A DNA stretch of 64,000 nt from Natrinema gelatinilyticum (GTDB lineage: Archaea; Halobacteriota; Halobacteria; Halobacteriales; Natrialbaceae). The translations under genes and the position numbers were made by a program. The stretch lies in the NCBI RefSeq assembly GCF_024266705.1, contig NZ_CP100757.1, positions 992,001 through 1,056,000 on the forward strand, given 5' to 3'. Numbering within the stretch: position 1 is the stretch's first letter; the number at the start of each line of letters is the position of its first letter. Positions 45,377 through 54,901 of the stretch are shown piece after piece. The notes under the pieces were generated by a model, which saw only the letters and a list, made by a program, of their open reading frames with translations, searched no databases and was not told where the DNA came from.

Positions 45377-45645
45377 AATTATTGTCAATGGTGTGGGATG
45401 GATCGGTGCGGGATTTTCATAGGAGCGCGAATGGTGCACGAGGCGATGGTTGGCACCGAGAGACAGTAGTTGCTCGGTAGAAACACACCACAGTGTACCG
45501 GATCGAATTTCTCCTCTGTCCGTACTATCTATCCGTCGTGAAATTCGTCAGATATTTAACATTAGTTTATCAGGAAGTCCGTCGTACGATACTCTGAGTC
45601 GAGTGCAGCAATTCATCGATGCACCACTCGTGAGAGGCCTCCGCT

Positions 45646-46623
45646 ATGGGTGAAGAGATACACCACACGACAGAGAGTAGTGAGACAGTGCCGGTCACCT
45701 GGGAGAATTTCCCGCGGTCACAGTTACACGGACAGATGGAGCGCTTCGTTGAATGGGGTGGGTTCGGCGAGTTCTATCACTACCGAACGCTCCTCCCCCT
45801 CGACAAACAGGTCGAAACCGCGAGCAATCGAGACACGCTCTACTCGATTGCTGTCTTCGACCTGACCGAACCAGCCACCATCACCAAACCGGACACCGGT
45901 GACCGCTACCAGTCGGTGGTTGTCCTCAACGAGGATCAGTACGTCAAGAAGTTCAACTACGATCCGGGCGAGTACACATTGACACAGAATGAGATCGGGA
46001 CGCGGTACGCCTGTGTCCTGATCCGCACGTTCGTCGACCCGAACGATCCGGATGACGTAGAGACCGCCCGGAGATTACAGGACGAGATCGCGGTGAGTCA
46101 GGACTCGGTCGGCACGTTCGAGATTCCTAACTGGGACCACCAAACACGTGAAGAACTCTTCGAAGCGCTCGCAACAGTCGGAAAAACGATGGACGACTTG
46201 CGGGGCGTCTATGGCGACATCGACGAAGTAGACCCCGTGAAGTTTTTGCTCGGTAGCGTGGGACCATTCGGATTTCCGGCGTCTGAAACGTTCTACCTTT
46301 CGAGGATCCCCGACCAGAACGACGGCGTGACGCCACATACACTCACCGTCAAGGACGTCCCCGTCGACGGGTTCTGGTCGATTACCGTCTACAACAGCGA
46401 CTGGTATCTCGAGGAAAACGAGTACGACGCGTACTCGGTTAATAACGTGACCGCAGAGCGGAACGATGACGGGAGTGTCACAGTGCACTTCGGGGGGGAT
46501 CCCGACCAGCTCAACTTCCTCTACACACCAGCGGATTGGAACTACATGGTCCGACTCTACCAACCGCACGAGGAGATCCTCGACGGGAGCTATCAGTTCC
46601 CCGAAACCCAGCCGGTGGAATGA
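45646..46623 (+). CDS. DUF1254/DUF1214 domain protein
   Basis: 325 residues. The N-terminal half has VTWENFPRSQLHGQM and SIAVFDLTEPATITKPDTG, typical of DUF1254. The C-terminal half has VPVDGFWSITVYNSDWYL, NNVTAERNDDGSVTVHFGG and WNYMVRLYQP, typical of DUF1214. Bacterial members are often exported; here no signal peptide is seen, so the protein is probably cytoplasmic. The biochemical role is unknown. A truncated copy of the 3' end and of the flanking DNA occurs at 22815-23110. It stands alone, downstream of the IS110 element. Confidence 0.88.
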   Translation: MGEEIHHTTESSETVPVTWENFPRSQLHGQMERFVEWGGFGEFYHYRTLLPLDKQVETASNRDTLYSIAVFDLTEPATITKPDTGDRYQSVVVLNEDQYVKKFNYDPGEYTLTQNEIGTRYACVLIRTFVDPNDPDDVETARRLQDEIAVSQDSVGTFEIPNWDHQTREELFEALATVGKTMDDLRGVYGDIDEVDPVKFLLGSVGPFGFPASETFYLSRIPDQNDGVTPHTLTVKDVPVDGFWSITVYNSDWYLEENEYDAYSVNNVTAERNDDGSVTVHFGGDPDQLNFLYTPADWNYMVRLYQPHEEILDGSYQFPETQPVE

Positions 46624-46740
46624 GGCAAACGCGCGGATATCGGTCGTTGCCGCTTCAGGAGATTGAATCACCGCGATATCGAATATCGACTCATCTACCC
46701 TCTTCTACCCTCTTCTACCGACGGTCATATGCTGAACTCA

Positions 46741-46831
46741 TCCTCTAAGTCTTGCACGCCGTTACTGTCAGTTCACAGTTCCAATCTGCCACGGCACGGA
46801 TGCTGATACTCACCAGTCGACGGGTGAAACA
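46741..46831 (-). repeat. 91-bp repeat, inverted partner of 25209-25300
   Basis: It lies between the DUF1254 gene and the phosphoglucomutase gene. Read on the minus strand it matches 25209-25300 with a few mismatches, sharing CTGACAGTAACGGCGTGCAA. Confidence 0.7.
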
Positions 46832-46834
46832 CCA

Positions 46835-48223
46835 CTAGTTTTGGATGTCTCGAACTAATTCTTCACCGGCATCGAGTAGAGTCTGTACCAGCGTTGTCTC
46901 CCCCGCTTCAGCGTACACCCGCAGGACTGGTTCGGTCCCACTGGGCCGGATCAACAGCCACGAGCCGTCTTCACGCGTGAGTTTGAATCCATCCGCAGTG
47001 TTCACGTCCTCGATAGCGACGCCGGCGATCGAGTTGGGAATCTCGTCCTCGAGTGCAGAGAGGACGGCCGCTTTCTGCTCGTCGGGGCACGCAACGCTGC
47101 GCTTGTCTTGCACAATCGTTCCATGCGTCTCGAGCAGGCGATCGACACGGTCGTCGAGTGGTTCCTCGGCATGCATCGCTGCTGCGACCAGTGCCATCAA
47201 TACACCGTCTTTCTCGCGCACGTGCCCGTCGATCGTAAAGCCGCCCGATTCTTCACCGCCAACCAGTGCTTCGTGGTCAGCTATCCCCTGGGCCACCCAC
47301 TTGAAGCCGACCGGGACTTCGTATGCTGTCTCGTCATGGGCGTCCGCAATCCGATCGAGTAGATGTGTCGTTGAGACGGTCCGGATTACTGATCCCGACT
47401 CTTGCTCGAGGAGGTAGTCGTAGAGCGCAGCGAAAAAGAGGTTCTCATCGAGATAGCCCCGTTTCGGTGTGACAATTGCAATCCGATCCGCGTCCCCATC
47501 GTTCGCGATTCCTAGATCTGCCTCGTGTGACTGGACGTGTTCGATCAGGGTTTCGAGGTTTTCGGGCGCGGGTTCTGGCGCGGACCCACCAAAAGTCGGA
47601 TCAGACTCACACCGCAGCCGATCGACCGACACTCCTGCCCTTTTGAGCAGGGCGTCTGTCGTACCCCGCCCACTGCCGTGCATGGCATCGTAGGCCACGG
47701 TCAGATTGGCCTCCGTAAGGTTACTATCGACCAGCTCGAGAACGTGTTCAGCGTGGGGTGAAACGAAATCATCCGTGTGAACCGTTCCGTGCTCGTCACT
47801 CGGGACGGACTGTGGCTCGGCGAGTCGATCTGCGATGGCATCAGTTACTGAGGGGAGGGCGGGTGCTCCATCACTCGGAATGAACTTCACGCCGTTGTAT
47901 TCCGGCGGATTGTGGGACGCAGTAATGACGAGCGCGCCCGCGAGGTTACGGTCAACGATGCCGAAGGCGAATACCGGTGTTGGTCGATCCCGTTCTGGGA
48001 GGACGACGTCGAACCCGTTCGCACACAGGACGTCCGCGAGTTCCTCGGCAAACTCTGCCGATCGCTCCCGGGCATCGTAGCCAATTGCAACTGGACGATC
48101 ATCTCCATTATCTGTGAGATATGTTGAAACAGCCTGGCCAACTGCACGCACGCGCGGTACCGTGAATTCCTCGAGTATTGTGCGCCAGCCATCCGTCCCG
48201 AACGTAATTGGGTCAGTTTTCAC
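46835..48223 (-). CDS. Phosphoglucomutase/phosphomannomutase
   Basis: 462 residues, the normal length. The active-site loop VITASHNPPEYNGVKF carries the phospho-Ser. The metal loop is GDADRIAIV, the sugar-binding loop GGEESGGFT, and the phosphate-binding loop is RPSGTEPVLRVYAEA near the end. The enzyme interconverts hexose-6-phosphate and hexose-1-phosphate in the cytoplasm. It provides substrate for nucleotidyltransferases such as that at 23.7 kb, so a role in surface-glycan precursor supply is reasonable. All catalytic motifs are intact. It is transcribed alone. Confidence 0.93.
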   Translation of the reverse strand: MKTDPITFGTDGWRTILEEFTVPRVRAVGQAVSTYLTDNGDDRPVAIGYDARERSAEFAEELADVLCANGFDVVLPERDRPTPVFAFGIVDRNLAGALVITASHNPPEYNGVKFIPSDGAPALPSVTDAIADRLAEPQSVPSDEHGTVHTDDFVSPHAEHVLELVDSNLTEANLTVAYDAMHGSGRGTTDALLKRAGVSVDRLRCESDPTFGGSAPEPAPENLETLIEHVQSHEADLGIANDGDADRIAIVTPKRGYLDENLFFAALYDYLLEQESGSVIRTVSTTHLLDRIADAHDETAYEVPVGFKWVAQGIADHEALVGGEESGGFTIDGHVREKDGVLMALVAAAMHAEEPLDDRVDRLLETHGTIVQDKRSVACPDEQKAAVLSALEDEIPNSIAGVAIEDVNTADGFKLTREDGSWLLIRPSGTEPVLRVYAEAGETTLVQTLLDAGEELVRDIQN

Positions 48224-48618
48224 GCACTAGCCTTATTCACATTTTATAAAAAGATACTGTGTCGAAGGGGATATTCAGAGACGTATACATATGGGCGTCT
48301 TGACGGAGCAACGACCTGTTCATCTAGAATATACTATAAACTGCCTGCCAAATAGAGAGGCTGAATGTTGCACGAGGCTGGGCTCGATTTGTGAAGAGTA
48401 GTGAGTGGTCAAAACAGGAAATCGTTTATCACTGAAACGGGAGCTTTCGGTATGCAAACCGATTGACTGACGGATTTTGGTACCGTGACGAAAAGACGAT
48501 CAATGTGGTCCTATTCGATGTCAGATTGCCAAATAACACTGGGAGCGGTCTAAGCAAGGAACTTTTCCGAGTTGAGGGTCTCAACACGTGTATGTGTGAA
48601 CGAGCCGAGGCTTCTGAA

Positions 48619-51012
48619 ATGGCGTTCTGGGGGAATACGGACGACACACAGGCCCTCCAGCACTATCGTACACTCGTCAATACGATCGACGATGGGATCT
48701 ATCGACTCGACGCTGAAGGCTGCCTCGTCTCTATCAACGACGTCATCGTCGAGATCACCGGGTACACGCGTGAGGACCTGCTCGGCGAGCACGTGTCCGT
48801 GCTCTTCGGTGGCGACAGTGCGACGATCGAACGTGAGATCGACCGTCTTCGAGCGAACGCCTCCGATCACAGCGAGTTACTCGATCTCACCATGGAGACC
48901 GCCGAAGGGGAACAGATTCGCTGTGAAGTGCGGATGAACGTGCTCGACGTGGGTGATAACGCGCAAGGAACGGTCGGAATCGTTCGCAAAGTTGGCGAAC
49001 GCAAACAGGCGGAAACGGAAGCCACCGAAGCGACCTTTCGTCGACTGTTCGAGAACGTGCCCGGCAACTATCTCATCGTACAGCCCGAGGACTACGAAAT
49101 CGTGGCCGTGAACGATTCATATCTGGACGCGACGATGACCGAGCGGGCGGAAATCGTTGGGAAGACGTTGTTCGAGATCTTTCCGAACAACCCCGACGAT
49201 CCGGCCGATGGCGTCGAGAATCTGCACGAGTCGCTCAAGAGAGTAGTGGAGGACGGGAAAGCGGACACCATGCCGGTAACGCACTATCCGATCCCCGACC
49301 GCGAGTCCGGTGGCGACGAATTCGAGGAGCGCTGGTGGAATCCGATCAATTCACCGGTGTTTGACACGACTGGCGAAATCGACTATATCATCCACAGCGT
49401 CGAGGACATCACACCGGTCGTCAAGGAACTCGAAGCAGACGGCGAGCAGGAACTGCTACAAGATCCAGACAGGGCTGATTCACAGCTCGCATCGGACATC
49501 ATGCTGCGCGGACAGGAGCTATTACGACAAGCAAAGCGAGAAGCGTACGAACAACTGCGCAAGAGCGAAGAACGCTTTCGCGCGTTGGTCACCACCACGT
49601 CGGATGCAGTGTTCAGTACGAACGTGGACTGGAGCGAAATGCACAGTTTAGAGGGATCGGGTTTCCTCGCTGACACCGACGAGCAAGGGCCATCGTGGGT
49701 TGAAAAATACGTTCCGCCCGAAGACCAGCCCCGCGTTCGGAAAACTATTGACGAAGCTGTTCGAACGAAACGCAGCTTCGAGTTGGAACACCGAGTCGTT
49801 CGTGAAGACGGCACAGTAGTCTGGTTCTTCTCGCGTGCTACACCGCTCCTGGATGAGAACGGCGAAATCACTCGATGGTTGGGTGCGGCGAACGACGTAA
49901 CCGAGCGTGTCGAACGCGAGCGCTATTTCGAGGATGCAAAAGAGCGACTGGAGGCGGCGGCCGAAGCCGGCGCGGTCGGGACATGGGAGTGGCATATTCC
50001 CGATGACCAGATGGTCACGGGTGCGTCGTTCGCGAAGACGTTCGGGATCGATCCCGACGCGGCCGCCGAGGGTGTATCACTCGACCAGTTCGTCTCGGCC
50101 ATCCACGACGCCGATCGCGAACGGGTCAAACAAAAGATCGAGGACGTCATCGAATCGGGGGAAGCGTACGAACAAGAGTTCCGGGTCTGGGATGCCGACA
50201 ACGAACTCCGGTGGGTCGTTGCGCGCGGTCACGTCGAGTTCGATGACGACGGGAATCCAGCAACGTTCCCCGGGGCGCTGGCCGATATCACCGAGCGCAA
50301 ACAGTTCGAGCGGAAACTCGAGAAATCCAACGAGCGTCTCGAACAGTTCGCCTACGCCGCCTCACACGACCTGCAAGAACCTCTGCGGATGGTCACGAGC
50401 TATCTTCAGTTGATCGAGCGCCGCTACGCGGATGAACTCGACGAGGACGGTGAGGAGTTCATCGAGTTCGCAGTCGACGGCGCCGACCGGATGCGCGACA
50501 TGATCGAGGGGCTGCTCGAGTATTCGCGGGTCGAAAGACGCGGCGATCCCTTCGAGCCGGTTGCCCTGGACGCCGTTCTCACGGACGTCCGCACGGATCT
50601 CCAGATGGTGATCGAGGAGAGCGATGCCGAGATCACGGCCGAGTCGCTGCCTCACGTCGAGGGTGACCCAGGGCAGTTACGCCAGGTATTCCAGAACCTG
50701 CTTTCTAACGCACTCGAGTACAGTGGCGACGATCCGCCACAGGTGGATATTTCGGCTGTACGGGTCGGTTCGGATGTGATTATCTCAGTCGCCGACGAGG
50801 GGATCGGCATCGACCCGGACGACAGAGAGCGCGTCTTCGAGGTGTTCCAGAGCCTGCACGCGCAGGACGAGCACTCGGGAACGGGGATCGGCCTCGCGCT
50901 TTGTAGGCGCATTGTCGAGCGCCACGGTGGCGAGATCTGGGTCGAGTCCGAACCAGGCGAGGGTACGACCTTCTCGTTTACGCTTCCTGCAGCAAGCGGT
51001 GACGAGACGTGA
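48619..51012 (+). CDS. Multi-PAS sensor histidine kinase
   Basis: 797 residues from ATG 48619. Four PAS/PAC modules occupy about residues 15-130, 140-290, 315-430 and 435-560; two end in typical WLGAANDVTERVERER- and LADITERKQFERK-type PAC sequences. HisKA follows, with the phospho-acceptor His583 in ASHDLQEPLRMVTSYLQLI. HATPase_c has the N box NLLSNALEYSG, DEGIGIDPDD and GTGIGLALCRRIV. No membrane helix is seen, so it is a soluble sensor. The frame is open from 48463, and that extra 52-residue stretch has LFDVRLPN, reminiscent of a receiver, but ATG 48619 starts like related kinases. No response regulator is adjacent. The 48224-48618 gap otherwise holds nothing recognisable. Confidence 0.92.
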   Translation: MAFWGNTDDTQALQHYRTLVNTIDDGIYRLDAEGCLVSINDVIVEITGYTREDLLGEHVSVLFGGDSATIEREIDRLRANASDHSELLDLTMETAEGEQIRCEVRMNVLDVGDNAQGTVGIVRKVGERKQAETEATEATFRRLFENVPGNYLIVQPEDYEIVAVNDSYLDATMTERAEIVGKTLFEIFPNNPDDPADGVENLHESLKRVVEDGKADTMPVTHYPIPDRESGGDEFEERWWNPINSPVFDTTGEIDYIIHSVEDITPVVKELEADGEQELLQDPDRADSQLASDIMLRGQELLRQAKREAYEQLRKSEERFRALVTTTSDAVFSTNVDWSEMHSLEGSGFLADTDEQGPSWVEKYVPPEDQPRVRKTIDEAVRTKRSFELEHRVVREDGTVVWFFSRATPLLDENGEITRWLGAANDVTERVERERYFEDAKERLEAAAEAGAVGTWEWHIPDDQMVTGASFAKTFGIDPDAAAEGVSLDQFVSAIHDADRERVKQKIEDVIESGEAYEQEFRVWDADNELRWVVARGHVEFDDDGNPATFPGALADITERKQFERKLEKSNERLEQFAYAASHDLQEPLRMVTSYLQLIERRYADELDEDGEEFIEFAVDGADRMRDMIEGLLEYSRVERRGDPFEPVALDAVLTDVRTDLQMVIEESDAEITAESLPHVEGDPGQLRQVFQNLLSNALEYSGDDPPQVDISAVRVGSDVIISVADEGIGIDPDDRERVFEVFQSLHAQDEHSGTGIGLALCRRIVERHGGEIWVESEPGEGTTFSFTLPAASGDET

Positions 51013-51022
51013 ATGCACTCAA

Positions 51023-51090
51023 GTAAACTACCCTGCCCTACTCGCTCCCTCCCGCCTTGCGGCGGTCGGTCACTCCTTGAGGACGGGGCT
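51023..51090. mobile_element. Relic of an IS605/IS1341-type element end
   Basis: gtaaactaccctgccctact resembles the inverted right end (gtgaactaccccgccctact) of the minimal element at 32774. A ccgccttgcggcgg hairpin and cactccttgaggacggggct follow. About 70 bp, no gene. It sits just behind the kinase stop codon. Confidence 0.6.
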
Positions 51091-51299
51091 TTGCCGCAAC
51101 GACATAGCTCACCCGCAAGCAGTTACGTCCAACACGGCAAATCAATCAGAGGATGTACTCAACACGACCCCACAGGGATTACGTTGCGACCCCGAACGAG
51201 TGACGGGTCAGACGTGGGATAGCCCTGACGCCCGGAGCCGCGACTGCTGATACCCTCGCTACACACCCCATTTTTCCCTTGTCATGGTGAATGATACGT

Positions 51300-51821
51300 A
51301 TGGACAACAATCCGATCGACGAAGTCGACCGCAATATTCTGCACGAATTGCAGTTGGACGCCCGACAGACGGACACGGAGATCGGGGAGTCGGTGGGCGT
51401 CACCTCCACGACTGTCCGGAACCGACTCGACAAGCTCAAACAGGGGGGTGTGATTCGGGGCTTCCAGCCCGAACTTGACTACGAAAAAGCGGGGTACCCG
51501 CTCCACGTGCTGTTCGTTTGCACGGTCCCTCCGCAAGACCTGAGCGCGATTGCCACTGAATCGCTCGAAGTGCGGGGGGTCGTGACCGCTCGGGAGCTCC
51601 TCGGCGGGGAGCGAAATCTCCACATCGAGATTGTCGCCGGTACGGTCGGTGAAATCGAAGAGATACGAAATGATCTAGCGGATCTCGGCCTGAAGATCAA
51701 CACCTCCGAAATCATCTCCGAGACGCAAGTTCAGCCATGGAACCACTTCTATCCGCGCCAAGATGTCGATTCCGCGCCCGACGATCAGGCCAGCGACGAG
51801 ACTTCAACAAATCAAGGCTAG
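51300..51821 (+). CDS. Lrp/AsnC-type transcription regulator
   Basis: About 173 residues. The N-terminal winged helix (DEVDRNILHELQLDARQTDT, then IGESVGVTSTTVRNRLDKLK) is the AsnC HTH. The middle has a RAM-like fold (LHVLFVCTVPPQDL, TARELLGGERNLHIEI). The C-terminal 25 residues are acidic and disordered. The frame opens at 51291, but ATG 51300 (MDNNPIDEVD) is the usual beginning. Lrp proteins often bind amino acids and regulate metabolism. It is the first of four regulatory genes in the same direction. Confidence 0.9.
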   Translation: MDNNPIDEVDRNILHELQLDARQTDTEIGESVGVTSTTVRNRLDKLKQGGVIRGFQPELDYEKAGYPLHVLFVCTVPPQDLSAIATESLEVRGVVTARELLGGERNLHIEIVAGTVGEIEEIRNDLADLGLKINTSEIISETQVQPWNHFYPRQDVDSAPDDQASDETSTNQG

Positions 51822-51984
51822 TACGATACCGGTTGAAAAACTCAATATTAACAGCGCCGAGAATCGGGAAAAGACGTTCTTAGCTTCTGAAATCGAACTA
51901 GAATAGGCTATAGAGTTTTATTATTCAAATATATAGGATTTTTGTAAGGATACACTTATTCGATTGTACCATCTCTCGCCCTGT

Positions 51985-52347
51985 ATGGTCGAACCATCCA
52001 ACGAGATAACCGACGCCTTCACCGTACTGGCTGACACCCGTCGCCGGTACGCCCTCTACTACCTTACTCGCCAGGAGCCACCCGTTTCGTTCGAGTCGCT
52101 CGTCTCCCATGTGGCGGGCTGGGAGACCGACACTGCGCCGGACGCGGTCGATGACGCCACCCTCGATGCGGTCGGCGTGGAACTGCACCACGTCCACCTT
52201 CCGATGCTCTCGGAGCATGGTGTCGTCACCTACAAGGCCAATCCCGGGGAGATCGAATTAGTCGACGATACAGACGCACTACAATTCCTCCTCGATGTGG
52301 CGCGCCGGTCGGAATTCGGAGAGGATGTGTCCACAAGAGAACCCTAA
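51985..52347 (+). CDS. DUF7344 winged-helix protein
   Basis: 120 residues from ATG 51985. It has AFTVLADTRRRYALYYL near the start and VELHHVHLPMLSEHGVVTY near residue 75, the signature of haloarchaeal DUF7344, a predicted winged-helix domain. Its C terminus is a short acidic tail. Such proteins are presumed DNA-binding regulators without known targets. A paralogue lies 430 bp downstream. Confidence 0.85.
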   Translation: MVEPSNEITDAFTVLADTRRRYALYYLTRQEPPVSFESLVSHVAGWETDTAPDAVDDATLDAVGVELHHVHLPMLSEHGVVTYKANPGEIELVDDTDALQFLLDVARRSEFGEDVSTREP

Positions 52348-52565
52348 ATCCCGACACTAGCTGGGTGGTGTGATCGACCATAGTGACGAGCAGGATCCCG
52401 TTTTTCAATCGTCGTTCGACCAGAGAAGTTGTGTCTCAGAGAGACAAACTAGGTCCTCGAGGTGTGACCGTTGCTGCAGAAAAGACGGTTACTGGAGCAG
52501 GCTGCTTAGTGGAGCTTCAAACCTCTGGTTGCGATTTCATCACTATCTCAACAAATAGATATCAC

Positions 52566-52603
52566 TAACTCCTGACAGAGACGGCGTGCAAGAGACAGAG
52601 GAT
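52566..52603 (+). repeat. Short copy of the 92-bp repeat
   Basis: ctcctgacagagacggcgtg continues into caagagacagaggatg and matches the core of 25209-25300. It is the only recognisable item in the 52348-52777 gap. Confidence 0.55.
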
Positions 52604-52777
52604 GTCTACAGCAGTGCGCTCCCGGTCGACCAACCCTATCTGCTCCTGGTCGCGGGTTCTCCGAAGCAGCAGTTCAATGCAGATCATTTCTGAGAACAGC
52701 CATCATCAAAGCCAGACCCATCAGCCCGTTTGGAAGTGGTGGTAGAATTTAAGCATGTGTGTAACTAACACGGCGGC

Positions 52778-53230
52778 ATGGTGGACGAATCGGAGCAGTC
52801 AGACAGTGACCGTGGCCTACAACGAAACGTCGACGACTACATCCGGGATGTCCATCCCCCGCCTGCAGAGGTCTTGGAGCTAGAGTTCGTCTACGAAGCA
52901 CTGGCCCATCCGAGACGACGCTACGTCTGCTACTCGCTGCTCTCCAGTACTCGCTGGTCGCTCACGGAGTTGGCGACGAAACTCGCCGCCTGGGAGCAGG
53001 ACATCCCCGAAGAAGACGTCGCCGGGTTCACTCGCGACGAAATGTACGTCTCGCTCTACCACGCCCATATCCCGAAGTTGGTCGAGTTAGACATCGTCCA
53101 GTACGAGACTGGCGGCGAGGAGATCGTCGTCGCGGACACAAACGCCCCGCAAGTGCTCGCGGCCCTTGAGGGTGCCGGGGCGAGTATCGACGCGTTACAG
53201 GAAACACACGCACGGAGCGATTACGAATAA
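52778..53230 (+). CDS. DUF7344 winged-helix protein (second copy)
   Basis: 150 residues. FVYEALAHPRRRYVCYSLL and MYVSLYHAHIPKLVELDIVQ match the family pattern seen in the 120-residue neighbour at 51985. An acidic 30-residue N-terminal extension is extra. Between the two family motifs is the LATKLAAWEQDIPEEDV helix. The gene is 28 bp before the HalOD1 gene, and the pair is likely co-transcribed. Confidence 0.86.
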   Translation: MVDESEQSDSDRGLQRNVDDYIRDVHPPPAEVLELEFVYEALAHPRRRYVCYSLLSSTRWSLTELATKLAAWEQDIPEEDVAGFTRDEMYVSLYHAHIPKLVELDIVQYETGGEEIVVADTNAPQVLAALEGAGASIDALQETHARSDYE

Positions 53231-53258
53231 GAGTAACTACGAACAGGAGTGACCACTG

Positions 53259-53681
53259 ATGGATAAGAAGCGATCGGATTCAAATCCCTCAACCAAAACC
53301 GCCGAGAAACGCACTGAGACTCCCCCCCCCGACGACGACACGCTCGACACACCAAGGCGGGAGAGAACACATGGAGGCTGGACATTCATGGCGCAGGCCC
53401 ACTATGACCCCGACGAACCCCTTGATTTGACCACAGTGATCATTGGTGCCATCGCGGAAGCCGATGACATCCCCATCACCGAGATTAAGAATCCGCCCCT
53501 CTACGAAGTGGTGGACATTGCAGGCATCGAAGATGCCTTGTTCGGGCGCCCCAAGGCCAACCGGAACGGCACGGATTCGACAGTCGAGTTCCGGTATAAC
53601 GGGTACAAAATAAGCGTTGAGGCGGACGGTTGGGTGACAGTCTCCAGTCGCTCCGCGAACTCAGCAGCTGACGGGAAGTAA
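53259..53681 (+). CDS. HalOD1 output-domain protein
   Basis: 140 residues. The first 45 are disordered and charged (Lys, Pro, Asp). Residues 50-135 match the haloarchaeal output domain HalOD1: LTTVIIGAIAEADDIPITEI, then PPLYEVVDIAGIEDALF, then VEFRYNGYKISVEADGWVTV. HalOD1 is normally fused to receiver or sensor domains or stands alone; its partner is unknown. It follows the DUF7344 gene by 28 bp. Confidence 0.88.
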   Translation: MDKKRSDSNPSTKTAEKRTETPPPDDDTLDTPRRERTHGGWTFMAQAHYDPDEPLDLTTVIIGAIAEADDIPITEIKNPPLYEVVDIAGIEDALFGRPKANRNGTDSTVEFRYNGYKISVEADGWVTVSSRSANSAADGK

Positions 53682-53702
53682 GACAGACGCAGCATCGATT
53701 AA

Positions 53703-53741
53703 TCGTGCAAGATACGCGCTCTCCATCTTGTACGTGCCAAG
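53703..53741. repeat. Member of the TGCAAGATACAG repeat family
   Basis: cgtgcaagatac and catcttgtacgtg face each other about 11 bases apart. It follows the HalOD1 stop. Confidence 0.45.
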
Positions 53742-53813
53742 TGAACTATCCACTGTGATACAGGTGAGGTAGTGGAGTGCGAATCTGCAAGTCCACGGTT
53801 GACGAACTACTTA

Positions 53814-53967
53814 GCCTACTGGGGGGTCGAGGCTGCTGCGTCGGTGTACTGCGCACAGACCCGCCGGATCCCCTCTTCGAAGTCAATCTCGGGTTCCCAC
53901 CCGGTCGCCTCACGCGTCGCCGACGAATCGGCGCAGGTGTCGTGTACGTATACCGAGTCGGGAATCG
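53814..53967 (-). pseudogene. Duplicated 3' end of the 56.5-kb epimerase gene
   Basis: About 154 bp, over 90% identical by eye to 56551-56715, i.e. the last 50 codons of the intact epimerase. It ends at gagtcgggaatcggg, where IS5-like sequence begins. No start codon is possible, so it is a non-functional copy. Confidence 0.85.
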
Positions 53968-54069
53968 GGAAAGTGTGTCCAGCACAACCATAGTCCTGCA
54001 AGACGTAGCTTCGGTAGACGAGTTTTTGAATACGGTGGCTACCGAGACAGTACCGATTCAAGTATCTTC
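53968..54069 (+). pseudogene. 5' fragment of an IS5-like transposase gene
   Basis: aaagtgtgtccagcacaacc and the following IVLQDVASVDEFLNTVATET match the start of the intact transposase at 34590. Only about 30 codons remain. The element's left inverted repeat is not present. Confidence 0.82.
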
Positions 54070-54134
54070 TTGTAGCAGAGTATGATAGTCATCGGACTGT
54101 CACAAGACCTACCGAGACCGAATGACCTGTGAGT

Positions 54135-54755
54135 TTATACAGGACGCACAGAAACTTCAGATTCAAAATAGATGTGTGATATGTCACCCTGTGAGAGAAA
54201 AGCGTATTCGCCAATTGGGACCGTATTCTTAATTGTACCATCATTGGCTCGTACAACCTTTTCGGGATATTTTAAGAATAAGTCCTGACCATGTGGCTCA
54301 GAATCGCTAACCTGAATTTCCCCCCAAACTTCGTTTCCATTATTCATTATAGCTCGAACTTTGGCAGGCTCTTGGCGACCATCGGAGATAATTTGCCAAG
54401 TGGATTCATTTCGAATATCAACCCCCGAATTAAGCCACTTGTCAATCAATAGTCCTATAAAGACACCAATCAAAAGTGACACAAGAAGCATAAGAAGATA
54501 GCCAAGTCCCATCTCCTCAATGGAAAATTCCATGTTTTGAATATGGGTTGGATTGAAAGAGGTGAAGTGCGAATAAACTATGAGTATGATTGAAAATGAA
54601 GTCCCACTTCCAATCACAGTATAAATTATCTTATCAAATCTATCTATTTGTACAGTAACTTTGCCAATTCTCCGTGCAATCTTATAAGTCAAAAATCCTG
54701 GAAGGAGGATTAAAAGTGAGTATATCAGACTAAATGACGGAAGAGATATAGGCAT
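54135..54755 (-). CDS. DUF6338-like membrane protein
   Basis: 206 residues. Three hydrophobic helices (LIYSLLILLPGFLTYKIA, IIYTVIGSGTSFSIILIVY, LGYLLMLLVSLLIGVFIGLL) are followed by a soluble domain with VRAIMNNGNEVWGEIQVSD and IYFESEVSVRPV. The arrangement, with a PGF motif in the first helix, is that of DUF6338 proteins, whose function is unknown. AT-rich codon use differs from neighbouring GC-rich genes and suggests horizontal acquisition. It lies just downstream of two tiny overlapping genes on the same strand and may be the third gene of that operon. Confidence 0.78.
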   Translation of the reverse strand: MPISLPSFSLIYSLLILLPGFLTYKIARRIGKVTVQIDRFDKIIYTVIGSGTSFSIILIVYSHFTSFNPTHIQNMEFSIEEMGLGYLLMLLVSLLIGVFIGLLIDKWLNSGVDIRNESTWQIISDGRQEPAKVRAIMNNGNEVWGEIQVSDSEPHGQDLFLKYPEKVVRANDGTIKNTVPIGEYAFLSQGDISHIYFESEVSVRPV

Positions 54756-54766
54756 GACTGCCTTGC

Positions 54767-54901
54767 CTAATTTTCGTCGGTACTTTCAGAGCTTTCGGAG
54801 GTGTCCTCACGAGGGTCTTGCTCCGATGTTTCAGAAACAAGAGCTTTTTCAAGGGCTTCTGCTTCTCCATCTTGTCTCTCGGTCTTCTCTTCTTCACTCA
54901 T
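54767..54901 (-). CDS. Tiny acidic disordered protein B
   Basis: 44 residues (MSEEEKTERQDGEAEALEKA, VSETSEQDPRED and an acidic tail). Its start overlaps the stop of protein A as ATGAGTGA. The block EKALVSETSEQDPRE parallels EKARVAETSDEDPRD of A, so the two arose by duplication. There is no fold; it is intrinsically disordered. The stop is 11 bp before the start of the DUF6338-like gene. Confidence 0.6.
   Translation of the reverse strand: MSEEEKTERQDGEAEALEKALVSETSEQDPREDTSESSESTDEN

Noticed and set aside
48463..48618. N-terminal extension of the kinase with a receiver-like LFDVRLPN
   Set aside because: Only a few residues match, and the pocket and Lys motifs are absent; ATG 48619 is a better start.
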